In this document: positions 1 through 8,692 of the stretch, piece by piece
Position numbering within the stretch: the stretch's first letter is position 1
How the letters are laid out: every line of letters starts with the position of its first letter
Assembly: GCA_040383945.1 (NCBI GenBank)
Contig: JBEICN010000006.1
Location: 1 to 38,657 of the forward strand
DNA: 38,657 bases
Source: CAIVSN01 sp040383945
Lineage (GTDB): Bacteria; Patescibacteriota; Gracilibacteria; BD1-5; UBA2023
Reading direction: 5' to 3'
Notes under the pieces: generated by a model
The model's input: only the letters and a program-made list of their open reading frames with translations
Databases searched by the model: none
Told to the model about the DNA's origin: nothing
Program-made: the position numbers and the translations under genes

Positions 1-1
1 G

Positions 2-220
2 ATTTCACTAGATACCACTTGGTCAAAATATTCTGTAGAAGAACTTCGTGTCGACTTCGTCGAATGAAAAAATGGAGAATATAAAAATATCGTTTTGCCG
101 ATTGATCTCGAACAATATGAAGCGTTTGGTAAAGAAATACAAACAGCATGGGATTGTATATCTCGACCAGAATGGTGGATAGAGTATTTCAAAAACGAAA
201 CACTCTCATCCATGCACTAA
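2..220 (+). CDS. C-terminal fragment of an unrecognised protein
   Basis: This open frame enters from the left edge and ends at TAA 218-220. It gives about 72 residues, ending in the hydrophilic peptide FKNETLSSMH. One TGA (80-82) must be read as Gly for the frame to stay open. The fragment is rich in Trp, Glu and Asp and shows no motif I recognise. Its stop codon overlaps the stop of the convergent minus-strand gene (217-219), so the two coding regions share four bases. The true start lies outside the window. Confidence 0.6.
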
Positions 221-945
221 ACTCTCAACCGCTTTTGAGAAGGCGCTCACTCCTTTTTTTGTCTCATAATCTCAGCGCCTCACCACTCTTGGGCATATAT
301 ATACCCCAATTCTCCGTCTGGATATAATTGCTTGCGAATTTTAAAAAGTTGGTTTCGCGCTGATTCATGTTCTGGGGAATTCATTTCAGAAGATTGAGAC
401 GGTGCGGTTTGAATAATTTTTTGAATCCAAGTAATAGCCTTTTGTCTGAGCTCCTCGCGATCTTTGCTGATCTTGCAGGATTCGAGCAATTCTGGATTTT
501 TGGTGAGATAGACCAACTCCATTTGAAAAAAAGAAATATATTCTCGGAGTCGTGAATCTATATTCGTTCTCCCAATAGACGATATATCTGCCACATATTG
601 CTTTTCGACCAAAGGAGCTGAGATAGTATCGGATTCAAAAATTGAAATCGTAACATCTCGATTTATGACCGCAATTGCTTGACGCTCTTTTGCTATATTT
701 CCATAGTCAGCGGGCGATACCAGCTCCAAAAATAGGTCTCAAGTACGAGACTCTGTATCTTCTCGATCTCACTCTGTTTGAGACAGAAACTCAGCGGGTT
801 CCAGTATTTTGTTTACTGCACTCTTGTGATGTAATTTCTGAGAATATGCTATCTGAGAAGTAGATTCTTTGTGAGTATCAGGGGGTGTTGATTGTCCGGT
901 AATGAGACTTCCTAGCAGAGCTAATCCAGCAATTGAGGCTTTCAT
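217..945 (-). CDS. Secreted hypothetical protein with signal peptide
   Basis: With TGA read as Gly, a 242-residue protein runs from ATG 945-943 to TAG 219-217. It uses four in-frame UGA (739-741, 769-771, 280-282, 247-249). The N-terminus MKASIAGLALLGSLITG is a typical signal peptide: one Lys, a hydrophobic core and small residues. No lipobox Cys follows, so it is probably a secreted soluble protein and not a lipoprotein. The mature part is hydrophilic and rich in Glu, Lys and Ser with likely helices; I do not recognise a family. It is the last gene of the minus-strand run, 37 bp after lgt. The start choice is supported by the signal peptide appearing immediately after this ATG. Confidence 0.7.
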
Positions 946-982
946 GAAATGTGATTACTTTTGGATAATACCTATGAATATA

Positions 983-1774
983 TTATTGTCAATTTCTGAG
1001 ATGTACATTTTTGACCCGCTTTTGTAGCGATTCATAAAACTGTATACAGCAGGCGATGGCGATGCCCGTCAAAAGCACGATGAAGGATAGCCAACTTCCC
1101 ATGGAAAAGCCACCCCAAAGATATCAAATTTGCGGATCTGGTAATCTGAAAAATATTTCTACTATAAGACGAGCGAGGGAGTATCCTATCAAAAAAAGGC
1201 TTGCCAGCATTCCAGTTTTCAGTTGTCGTTTTTGTAGGAGGAGAAGCACCGCTCAGAGTAGCACACCCTCCAACAGGCTTTCAAGTAGTGGGCTTGGAAA
1301 ATGACTTACATTCTGATGAACCATCGCAAAAGGCCCGTAGTATCATGGATAGCCAAAGAGTTCATTATTCAAATAGTTTGCCACTCGTCACAAGCAAATC
1401 CCAAGCGGAACGGTTACTGCAACTTCATCTGCGACCATCCACAATCGCTTTTTGGTATATTGTGAGTAGAAAATGATCGCAAGAATTACCCCGATGATTC
1501 CACCATGAAAACTCATACCTCATTCCCACAAAGCGAAAATCTTGGAAGGGTACTGTAAGTAGTAAGAAAGATTATAAAAAACGACATATCAAATTCTACC
1601 TCAGAGGAGTATCCCCGCCATAATCGAGTAGAGAAGTAGGTCGAGTTCTCATGTGGTGAATTTTTTTCTTGAATAAATCCACCAATAGGCTCAAAGAAAT
1701 CCTATTGCGTAAGCCAGTCCATAGTAGGTAGGAGCGATGCGAATACCCAAAACGCTGAGTTCAAAAATCGTCAT
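983..1774 (-). CDS. lgt: Prolipoprotein diacylglyceryl transferase
   Basis: Lgt transfers diacylglyceryl from phosphatidylglycerol to the lipobox Cys of prolipoproteins in the inner membrane, the first step of lipoprotein maturation. The 263-residue protein appears only when ten in-frame TGA are read as Gly. Visible hallmarks are LLGGRIGYVVFYN (residues 57-69), GMSFHGG (86-92, with the conserved His) and LGRVANYLNNELFG (128-141, with the conserved Arg and the NxxNxE pattern). About seven hydrophobic segments span the protein. Several Gly in these signatures are themselves UGA-encoded. The start ATG (1774-1772) lies 3 bp after the AMMECR1-domain gene, so translation is probably coupled. LspA, the next enzyme of the pathway, is three genes upstream in the same run. 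Confidence 0.93.
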
Positions 1775-1777
1775 GCT

Positions 1778-2314
1778 CTAAAAATCACTGTACTGTGTGG
1801 AACGAATCGCAAACAACACATAATCCTTTGCATCCTGTTGCGTCGACATATCCGCTTTGATGCAAGCAATTTTAAAAATTTCTTCCGCCGTGATGTCAGG
1901 GGGGAGTATTTTGGGTAGAACTACTGCGAGCTTACCGAGATTTTGTGAGAGCAGAAGCACTCCTTCCTCTCTTGGATTCATTTCTGAGAAAGATCGGATC
2001 ACTCTACGATCGGTAGATTGAATGATATCTACCCGTATCCGAATAGTGTCTAAGTTGTTGATCGAAATACTCACCGCCCGAGCATCTTTGAGAGCCAGTA
2101 GAGAGTTATCAATACACTCTGATATGGTATGGTTTTGAAGTGCATACACTCGACCACTCGATGCCACTACTGCGCCATCGAGATAGAGCGTAACAAATAC
2201 GAGATTTTTGGTAAGTAAATCGGAGTGCCCCTCCAATCCGAGGTCTGCGATTGCCGGTATGGCACCCGTACTCAAGTATGATTTGAGAACGTTTCGTACA
2301 AGATTTTGGTACAT
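1778..2314 (-). CDS. AMMECR1-domain protein
   Basis: This 178-residue protein is complete without any UGA codon. The C-terminal half carries an AMMECR1-like pattern: a Gly-rich strand EEGVLLLSQNLGKLAVVLP followed by a PxxxTAEEIFKIAC helix, resembling the end of the AmmeMemoRadiSam protein A/AMMECR1 fold. The N-terminal half has a conserved-looking strand with TLYLDGAVVASSG. The biochemical role of the family is not settled in bacteria. It has 2-3 bp gaps to the membrane protein gene upstream and to lgt downstream, so it is probably co-translated with both. The AMMECR1 assignment rests on motif resemblance and is less certain than for its neighbours. Confidence 0.65.
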   Translation of the reverse strand: MYQNLVRNVLKSYLSTGAIPAIADLGLEGHSDLLTKNLVFVTLYLDGAVVASSGRVYALQNHTISECIDNSLLALKDARAVSISINNLDTIRIRVDIIQSTDRRVIRSFSEMNPREEGVLLLSQNLGKLAVVLPKILPPDITAEEIFKIACIKADMSTQQDAKDYVLFAIRSTQYSDF

Positions 2315-2316
2315 AT

Positions 2317-3063
2317 TTAGGTAAATTGCGTGAGTTCTTTTTCTGTCTGCTTCACTTTTTCCATTTCTTCGGATTGGATTTCTGCGAATATATTTCCAAG
2401 CACATCCATCCCAGTGGTAGCATAAAGCTTATAGTAGAGATACTCAAAGAGTGTTCGAAATAGCGTTTGAGTAAATATAGATAGTATAAGTATACTTGAA
2501 AGAGAAAAAAGAATTTTTTTTGAAATTTCTGTCCCAGAAAATAGCATGAACGTAAAAAATGACGCGAAAAAGAATCCAATAAAGCTCGAGTACAAAGCGA
2601 GCAAGCTATATCGATACTGGGCGATAATTTCCATAATCAACACGGATCCGAGTGTGGCGGTGAGTACATGTATGCAGAATGCCATCATAAGCACATCACT
2701 CCTTTCTCCACCAACATAGACATACAATGGAGTAAAGAGCACAAACAGTAATATATTGAACCCAAATATCTGAGCCGTTTCGTGTGACCTTCGAGTGTAC
2801 TTTTCTGGAAAAACAAGTCAGCTAAAATACGACTGGGTAAACATCGTAAGCAGGATGGCAACCAATGCTACAAGTGATAAAACATATGGTAGAATCGCAG
2901 GAGACGAGCTCTGAATTGTCGTAAGGAAAGTGAAAGTACAAAGCAATGAAAAAATTCAACCCACTGCGCCCGCCACAAAGCTCGATAGGGCAGAAATTCC
3001 AACTGATCCTAAGTCGATGCGTGGTGGTCAAAGAACATCTTCCGAGGTGATATTATTTTGCAT
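2317..3063 (-). CDS. Multi-pass membrane protein, unknown function
   Basis: A 248-residue protein runs from ATG 3063-3061 to TAA 2319-2317 if three TGA are read as Gly. It is strongly hydrophobic, with about six membrane-spanning segments (for example VLSLVALVAILLTMF and FIGFFFASFFTFML), a short cytoplasmic N-terminus and a charged, coiled-coil-like C-terminal tail rich in Glu and Lys. I recognise no family. The start overlaps the 3' end of lspA by 11 bp, and the stop lies 2 bp before the AMMECR1-domain gene. Lying between lspA and lgt suggests an envelope role, but this is inference from position only. Confidence 0.65.
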
Positions 3064-3571
3064 ATGATTTTGAGATAAATAGATTCAAAATGATAAATGC
3101 CGCTCCAACGCTAATGACTATATCAGCAACATTAAAGATAGCAAAATATTTGAGCGATATGAAGTCCACGACACTCTGATGCACAAATCGATCATACGCA
3201 TTTCATAAAGCTCAGCAAATGATCAAGGCAAGACCTACTCGCTCGTAGGGCATACATGACTCAAAATGCTTCATGAAGTACCAAATCAAGATCAGGATAA
3301 GTACAAAAGTGAGCACCAATAGGGGAATTCACACGATTGGAAAACCAAAGGCAACTCCGGTATTCTCTATGTAGTGAAGGACTACAATGTCCTTAAAAAC
3401 AAAGATTGAATCTGAATCTCGCAGATAGGTTTTTGCAAGAAATTTTGTGTACTGGTCAACTATACATCCAATAATGATGCCTGCCAAATAAAAAAACATT
3501 CTCAAGTTGAGAAAATGATATTTCCCACCAAAAAATAGAGTTTCGCTGGTCTTTTTGGATCTAGTTGGCAT
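3053..3571 (-). CDS. lspA: Lipoprotein signal peptidase II
   Basis: LspA is the membrane aspartyl protease that removes the signal peptide from diacylglyceryl-prolipoproteins, acting just after Lgt. The protein has 172 residues and four hydrophobic segments. The catalytic motifs are intact: GNAYDR (residues 123-128, Asp127) and FNVAD (146-150, Asp150), with the conserved ENTGVAFG motif at 69-76. Three Gly are UGA-encoded, including Gly120 and the invariant Gly123 of GNxxDR, which is direct support for UGA=Gly. The start ATG (3571-3569) overlaps the end of tyrS by 11 bp, and the stop overlaps the next gene by 11 bp. This arrangement implies translational coupling across tyrS-lspA-membrane protein. 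Confidence 0.93.
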
Positions 3572-4754
3572 ACACCAGGGTGAACTTCTTTTTCCCCGCT
3601 TGTATAATTGTTCCTTGAGTAGGGGAGAGTACGACTGCATACTGTGGATCTGTTACCACCACTCCATTTATGCGAATGCCACCTCCAAGAATGCCATTTC
3701 GGGCATCACCAGTTGTTCAAAAATATCCAAGCTCCTTTATGATTACGAGCAGACTCATCCCAGACTCAAGATAAGCCTTGTTCATCTCATCTTCACTGGG
3801 AAGGCCGCCGGAAGACATTACTTTTTCAAAGTACGAGCGCGCCTCCTCAGCAGCAGTGCTTCCATGATAGAGGGAAACGATCGTATGGGCAAGAGTCATT
3901 TTTATTGATTTGGGATGTTCTCCGCTGGCTTGTCGTTCCGATATTTTCTCTATCTCATCCGTGGTCAAAAGTGTAGCCAGTCGGAAATAGTCAAGAATCA
4001 GCTCATCTTTAACCTCCATCACCTTAACAAACATGTCGTTTGGTGGCATATCGATAGCAATGCAATTCCCTCATGTTTTTGACATTTTCTTTCCGTCCGG
4101 TCATATGAGGAGATCAAAGGTCATAACATCTTGCTTCGTTTGACCAAAAGCATCCTGAAGCGTGCGACCAGCAAGAAGGTTGAAGTATTGATCGTTTCCA
4201 CCAAGTTCTACATCTGCGCGAACTTGTACCGAATCCCATCCCTGCATAATCGGGTACAGAAACTCTTGTAAACTAATACGAATCCCACCCTTAAATCGTT
4301 TGGTGAAATTATCACGATCAATCATTTCCGCAACAGAAAAATTCTTTGCAAGCTCTCCTACGGTATTAAAATTGGTCTTATCCATCCATTCACTATTGTA
4401 GCGAATTTCCACCTTTGACATATCAAGCACTTTTCCAAATAAACTTATCCAATTGGAAGCGTTATCCTTTGTCTGTGTTCGTGTCAACATGGGTCGTTCG
4501 CCGTCTTTGTCAGAAGTGTCACCAACTTGCGCCGTGGAGTCACCAATGATGAGTACGACTTGATGCCCGAGATCCTGAAAGGCTCTGAGCTTGAGTATGG
4601 GAACCATGTGACCTAGGTGTACAATGGTCCCCGTGGGGTCGATACCAAATTTCACCCGAAGAACATCACCTCGCTCCAGTCGTTCTTCGAGGTGTTTTTG
4701 GTCAATAATTCGAGAAACCCCCTGCGTGAGGAGGGTGGTAAATTTTTTATTCAT
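3561..4754 (-). CDS. tyrS: Tyrosyl-tRNA synthetase
   Basis: TyrRS charges tRNA-Tyr with tyrosine in the cytoplasm. The 397-residue protein has the class I signatures HLGH (residues 46-49) within FGIDPTGTIVHLGH, and KMSKT (223-227). The C-terminus carries an S4-like RNA-binding segment (GDARNGILGGGIRINGVVV). Three in-frame TGA are read as Gly. Two of them lie beside the signature loop, giving GPDGKKMSKTGGN, and the third is in GYFGTTGDA just before the S4 segment. Both HLGH and KMSKT therefore belong to one polypeptide only under table 25. It lies 18 bp downstream of clpP and overlaps lspA by 11 bp. Confidence 0.95.
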
Positions 4755-4772
4755 GCTCGGCGTTGTTATTTC

Positions 4773-5399
4773 CTACTTATTCTTTATGACTTTGTCGATC
4801 AAACCATAGGCCAAAGCTTCCTCAGGATACATATAATTATCTCGATCGCAGTCTTTTTCTACTTGCTTGATGGCTTTCCCGGTATGCTTAGAAATAATTC
4901 CATACAGAATATTACCGGTCTTGATAATATTCTCGGCTACGATTTTGATATCTATAGCTTGACCTTCAGCACCACCGAGAGGCTGATGTATCATAATCTC
5001 GGAGTGGGGTAGGGAATACCGTTTTCCAGGCGCTCCTCCACAAAGAATGATGGCGCCCATCGATGCAGCAAGTCCAACACAAATCGTAATCACTTCTGGC
5101 TGAATATGTTGCATGGTATCGTATATAGCCAAACCTGCCGTGACGTGACCCCCGGGAGAATTGATATACATGGTGATTGGAGCTTTGGGGTCCTGTTTCT
5201 CGAGAAACAGTAGCTGTGCAATGATAGTGTTAGCCACCCCTGCATCGATAGCTTCACCAAGAAAAATGACTCGATCCTCAAGAAGCCTTGAGTAAATGTC
5301 ATATACTCGTTCTCCTCCCCCCGGCACCTTGTCAATTACCGTAGGTATGAGGGTTCCTAATTTTTTCTTTGAAATGGAAGTTATAGTCTTTTGTACCAT
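4773..5399 (-). CDS. clpP: ATP-dependent Clp protease proteolytic subunit
   Basis: ClpP is the serine peptidase core that degrades proteins unfolded by ClpX/ClpA-type ATPases. The 208-residue protein has the catalytic triad: Ser113 in GLAASMGA, His138 in MIHQPLGG and an Asp in KDCDRD (probably Asp183). The substrate-groove segment YINSPGG is present at 78-84. Length and motif order match the family. It contains many Gly but no UGA codon. It is 1 bp downstream of a pilin-like gene and 18 bp upstream of tyrS, so it is probably cotranscribed with both. Confidence 0.96.
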   Translation of the reverse strand: MVQKTITSISKKKLGTLIPTVIDKVPGGGERVYDIYSRLLEDRVIFLGEAIDAGVANTIIAQLLFLEKQDPKAPITMYINSPGGHVTAGLAIYDTMQHIQPEVITICVGLAASMGAIILCGGAPGKRYSLPHSEIMIHQPLGGAEGQAIDIKIVAENIIKTGNILYGIISKHTGKAIKQVEKDCDRDNYMYPEEALAYGLIDKVIKNK

Positions 5400-5400
5400 A

Positions 5401-6153
5401 TTAATATTTTATACCGTAAGGAGTAGCGCTTGATTGTCCATCTACAAGATTTCCTGTACCAGAACCGATGAGAGATGCTGGGCAAGTACCATTACATACT
5501 CCAAACTTATCATCAAAATCTCCGCCGATTTTTGTAACATACCCCTTCTGATCATCCAACACTGTGATGGCAATGTTAAATCCAGTTGTGGATTTGCCAT
5601 CTGCGTTCCATGTTCCTCCTGTAGGCTTGGAATACACTGCATAAATATATCTACCAATACCGAACTCCTTGAGTGTTTGTGTTGAGCCAACCTTGGTGTC
5701 TGAACTTGGGTCTGCTATATCTTGAGAAAGATACTGTTTTCCAATAAGTGATTGCTCGAGTACCCCTTTTGCGCCAATTTGCACACCACCACCTATTTGA
5801 TATATAACCCCTCCACCAGAACCTGAAGTTACAGAAGCTATAGCGTTGCCGTCTGAAGTGCGAACAAATGTTCCAGTATTTGTCGAGAGTGCTGGAACTG
5901 TAGCGTTGTACCCCCAGAGATTTGATCCGGAATTCGCATTGGGAAGAGGGAGATATTGCTTTTCTTGTCGAAACATACCAAGTGCTGTTTCTGCGGTATT
6001 CATATGCTCCAAACGCTTAGAATTTTTTGCTTTATCCGTAGAGCCAGAAAGACTTACATATGCTACGGTTGATATAACTGCCAAAATAGTTACTACGACG
6101 AGAAGTTCTACGAGCGAGAAACCACGAGTTGAGACAGTAGATAATTGTTTCAT
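5401..6153 (-). CDS. Type IV pilin-like protein
   Basis: A 250-residue protein with a class III prepilin leader: MKQLSTVSTRG, then FSLVELLVVVTILAVIS. Cleavage and N-methylation would occur between Gly11 and Phe12, with the conserved Glu5 of the mature protein at residue 16. The hydrophobic N-terminal helix is followed by a charged segment (DKAKNSKR) and a large Gly/Ser/Thr-rich globular domain. A Cys pair (GVCNGTC) near the C-terminus could form a disulfide. It has no UGA codon despite many Gly. It probably forms a pilus or pseudopilus subunit assembled by the pilB/pilC/pilT products encoded divergently to the right. Major or minor pilin cannot be decided from sequence. Confidence 0.88.
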   Translation of the reverse strand: MKQLSTVSTRGFSLVELLVVVTILAVISTVAYVSLSGSTDKAKNSKRLEHMNTAETALGMFRQEKQYLPLPNANSGSNLWGYNATVPALSTNTGTFVRTSDGNAIASVTSGSGGGVIYQIGGGVQIGAKGVLEQSLIGKQYLSQDIADPSSDTKVGSTQTLKEFGIGRYIYAVYSKPTGGTWNADGKSTTGFNIAITVLDDQKGYVTKIGGDFDDKFGVCNGTCPASLIGSGTGNLVDGQSSATPYGIKY

Positions 6154-6254
6154 AATTAAAAATTAAGTTGAGTTCAGTGTATGGGTTTCATTTTCAAAAT
6201 CAAACAAAAGGCATAAGAAAAAGGTTATAACTATATAAAACTCTTTTATGACAT

Positions 6255-6286
6255 AAAAAATCTCCCCTTTCAAGGGAGAGATTTTT
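6255..6286 (-). terminator. Rho-independent terminator after the 6307-7143 pilin gene
   Basis: Read on the minus strand, AAAAATCTCTCCC and its near-complement GGGGAGATTTTT form a stem with a short TTGAAA loop, followed by a U tract. It lies about 20 bp after the stop of the pilin gene, separating it from the second pilin gene and the downstream run. Confidence 0.7.
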
Positions 6287-6306
6287 GAATCAATTATGTA
6301 CGGTTA

Positions 6307-7143
6307 CTAGTTGGTGTACGGGAGAGCTGTCGTGCTTCCGTTCACCACAGCTACTGCACCACTTGCTGAAGAAGCCACAAGTCCTGGAGCCTCGTTCCAT
6401 CCACCTGTAACAGATCCAAGACCAACGGAGGTTGATGAATTACCACTCGCAGTGAAGAGAGTGACAGTAAATCCTCGTCCATCACCGTTAACTGCAGTAA
6501 TCGTTCCAGATCCTGCATTTGTAAGGAATACCACATCCCCTCGGTTGAAGTAAGCTACTCCTGATCCTGAAAGATTGGTAACTAGATGTGTCACGCTTGA
6601 TGATCCTGAACCCGCAGAAGATACTCCACTCGCAGTGAACATATTTCCGGTTCTAGGGGAGTAGCTACCAGTAGTAAGAGCCTGTCGAGTTCCTGAAGAC
6701 TCTAGAGTAGCAGCAATTTGGAATACACCTCCATCTCGAGTAGTAGTAGCGATACGGTAGTCACTAGCTCCATCTTTGAAACTCGTTGCGCTTACGCCAA
6801 GAGTAGTGAAGTTCGGAGTACCAGCAGCGTAGTCTGTCTGAGTAGGAGACACTGGTAAACCAGCAACATTAAGATTTGTACCAACAGCACCACTGAGTGC
6901 GCTGGCAGTAACTGGAGTTACAAACGAGGTAAGCACTATACCATCGGTAGACTTAAGCGTCAAAGCAGAAGCGAGAGATCGAAGATCTGAAGTTCGTTTG
7001 CTATCTCGGCTTTGAGCTGAGTAACCTTGAATGGATATAAATCCAATCGTACCAAGAATGGCGAGAATCGTGATAACTACAATAAGTTCTACAAGAGTAA
7101 ACCCCTTGTTTGAGCTAGTAGCCTTAATTTTTTGTAAAACCAT
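6307..7143 (-). CDS. Type IV pilin-like protein, probably a major subunit
   Basis: A 278-residue prepilin: leader MVLQKIKATSSNKG, then FTLVELIVVITILAILG, with cleavage predicted at Gly14/Phe15 and Glu at mature position 5. The body is very rich in Gly, Ser, Thr, Val and Ala, as in surface pilins, and has few charged residues. The frame stays open to an ATG at 7191, but the candidate promoter places the transcript start near 7179, and the start at 7143 gives a normal short leader, so I chose 7143. There is no UGA among its many Gly codons. Its own promoter and terminator suggest independent, strong expression, consistent with a major pilin; that is inference. Confidence 0.88.
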   Translation of the reverse strand: MVLQKIKATSSNKGFTLVELIVVITILAILGTIGFISIQGYSAQSRDSKRTSDLRSLASALTLKSTDGIVLTSFVTPVTASALSGAVGTNLNVAGLPVSPTQTDYAAGTPNFTTLGVSATSFKDGASDYRIATTTRDGGVFQIAATLESSGTRQALTTGSYSPRTGNMFTASGVSSAGSGSSSVTHLVTNLSGSGVAYFNRGDVVFLTNAGSGTITAVNGDGRGFTVTLFTASGNSSTSVGLGSVTGGWNEAPGLVASSASGAVAVVNGSTTALPYTN

Positions 7144-7185
7144 AAGTAATGGTAAAAGGATAAGAGTTGCTAGAGCAACTTGTGT

Positions 7186-7214
7186 ATTCAAACATAAAAA
7201 AATTACTATGTCAA
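7186..7214 (-). promoter_or_regulatory. Candidate sigma70-type promoter of the pilin gene
   Basis: On the minus strand a perfect -35 TTGACA (7214-7209) is followed by a 17-bp T-rich spacer and TTGAAT (7191-7186), a 4/6 match to the -10. Transcription would start near 7179, leaving about 36 nt before the ATG. The leader contains a small inverted repeat, TTGCTCTAGCAA. Confidence 0.5.
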
Positions 7215-7389
7215 AAAATGATGTATAATTTTTTTATGTAGCAGAGGTATTTTATGTAATAGTCACATATGTAAACACTCCTATATATTTACAAAACATA
7301 GAAACTCATTCCAATATATTTTAAGAGATGAGAATTCGAGAAAAATCAAATATTTCTTGTTATTTGCACCAAAACCTACGAGCAAATAT

Positions 7390-7418
7390 TTGCAAAAAAC
7401 TCGCATTACCGCTATTAT
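7390..7418 (+). promoter_or_regulatory. Candidate promoter of the pilus motor operon
   Basis: TTGCAA (7390-7395), a 17-bp spacer and TATTAT (7413-7418) make a plausible sigma70-type promoter. Transcription would begin near 7425. The first ATG (7434) is out of frame with pilB, and the in-frame TTG is at 7448. The rest of the 304-bp interval 7144-7447 is AT-rich and holds no gene I can support. Confidence 0.5.
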
Positions 7419-7447
7419 GCAATTGTATTTAACATGTTCGAAGAATC

Positions 7448-8686
7448 TTGCTACAAAAAATAACCTCTCAAAAAGACTTTCTCGCACTTGATCCCATCTC
7501 TGATTTGGGGGACATTGTTGCCTATACTAATGCTCTTTTTGATTTCGCCCTCGAAGAACAAGCCTCCGATATTCACATCGAGCCGCTGAGGGATTTTGTT
7601 ATTACTCGATTTCGGGTGAGTGGAGAGTTTATTTTTGTAAACAAAATTACTACCGCTGAGTATCTCAAACTCATTTCACGCTTCAAAATTCTTGGTGAAC
7701 TTCGTATTGATGAGAAAAATAAACCCCAAGATGGAAAGATTTCATATGCTTCAGAAAAATTCAATGAACAAGTAGACATACGATTGAGTATTCTTCCGTT
7801 AGTAGAATGAGAGAAAGTGGTAATGCGTATGCTTCGCCAAAACACCTCACTCCTATCTCTGGAAAAACTCAATTTTAGCGAGGTGAACATGGAGAGAATA
7901 CGATCAAGTCTGGAAAGTCGGTACGGACTCATACTCGTTGCCGGACCTACAGGGTCAGGAAAATCAACGACCATGTTTTCTATGCTAAAGTCATTTGATC
8001 CCTTAAAATACAACATATCAACGCTGGAAGATCCTGTTGAATTCAATATACCGTATATCAATCAAAGCCAGATTAAATCACAGATTGGATTTGGATTTGC
8101 CGAAGGGTTGAGATCACTCGTGCGACAAGACCCAGATATCATCATGGTAGGGGAAATTCGAGACAAAGAAACTGCCATGCTCGCGATAGAAGCAGCTCTG
8201 ACAGGACATCTTGTACTATCTACCATACACACCAATAGTGCCGCAGGAACGATACAGCGACTTATAAATATGGGGGTTGAGCCATTTCTCATTGCATCTT
8301 CTTTGAAAATGGTCATATCCCAACGACTCGTCAAGCGACTTTGTGAAAAATGTAAAGAAAGTAAAACTGTAACCAATCCTGCAATGGTATCGCGAATCCA
8401 AGAGGAACTTGGAAGTGTTTTTGAAGGTGATTTGACTCAGGTTGAGTTTGGGTTTCCGGTGGGATGCGAATTCTGTGACCACACAGGATTTAAAGGGAGA
8501 ATTGGAGTTCATGAAGTACTCACCATGGAAGAGGGGCTCAATCCTCAAATACTCAATAAAGCTTCTGTGCAAGACTTGGAGCGTAAAGCAAAAGAATTGT
8601 GAATGTTCACTATTGTCCAAGATTCACTTATCAAATCTAGCATCCATGCTACGACATCTATCGAGGAATCTCTTCAGTTATTATAG
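7448..8686 (+). CDS. pilB: Type IV pilus extension ATPase, PilB/GspE family
   Basis: PilB-type hexameric ATPases power pilus assembly at the inner membrane. The 412-residue protein has Walker A GPTGSGKS (about residues 166-173), the Asp box TLEDPVE (about 192-198), Walker B with catalytic Glu in IIMVGEIRD (about 231-239), the His box STIHTNSAAGT, and a tetracysteine zinc site (CEKC and CEFC) typical of GspE/PilB. Two TGA are read as Gly (7808-7810 before EKVVMRML, and 8600-8602). The family's usual N-terminal domain is missing: the protein begins just before the SDIHIEP segment. The start is uncertain. TTG 7448 is in frame; ATG 7434 is out of frame by one base and would need a shift in the A6 run 7455-7460. 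The SpoIIE-like gene follows after 6 bp. Confidence 0.9.
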
Positions 8687-8692
8687 AGACAT

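Noticed and set aside
223..260. Hairpin TCTCAACCGCTTTTGAGA followed later by a T run, as a terminator of the first gene
   Set aside because: The T run starts 12 bases after the stem and the hairpin lies inside the convergent coding region, so termination is doubtful.
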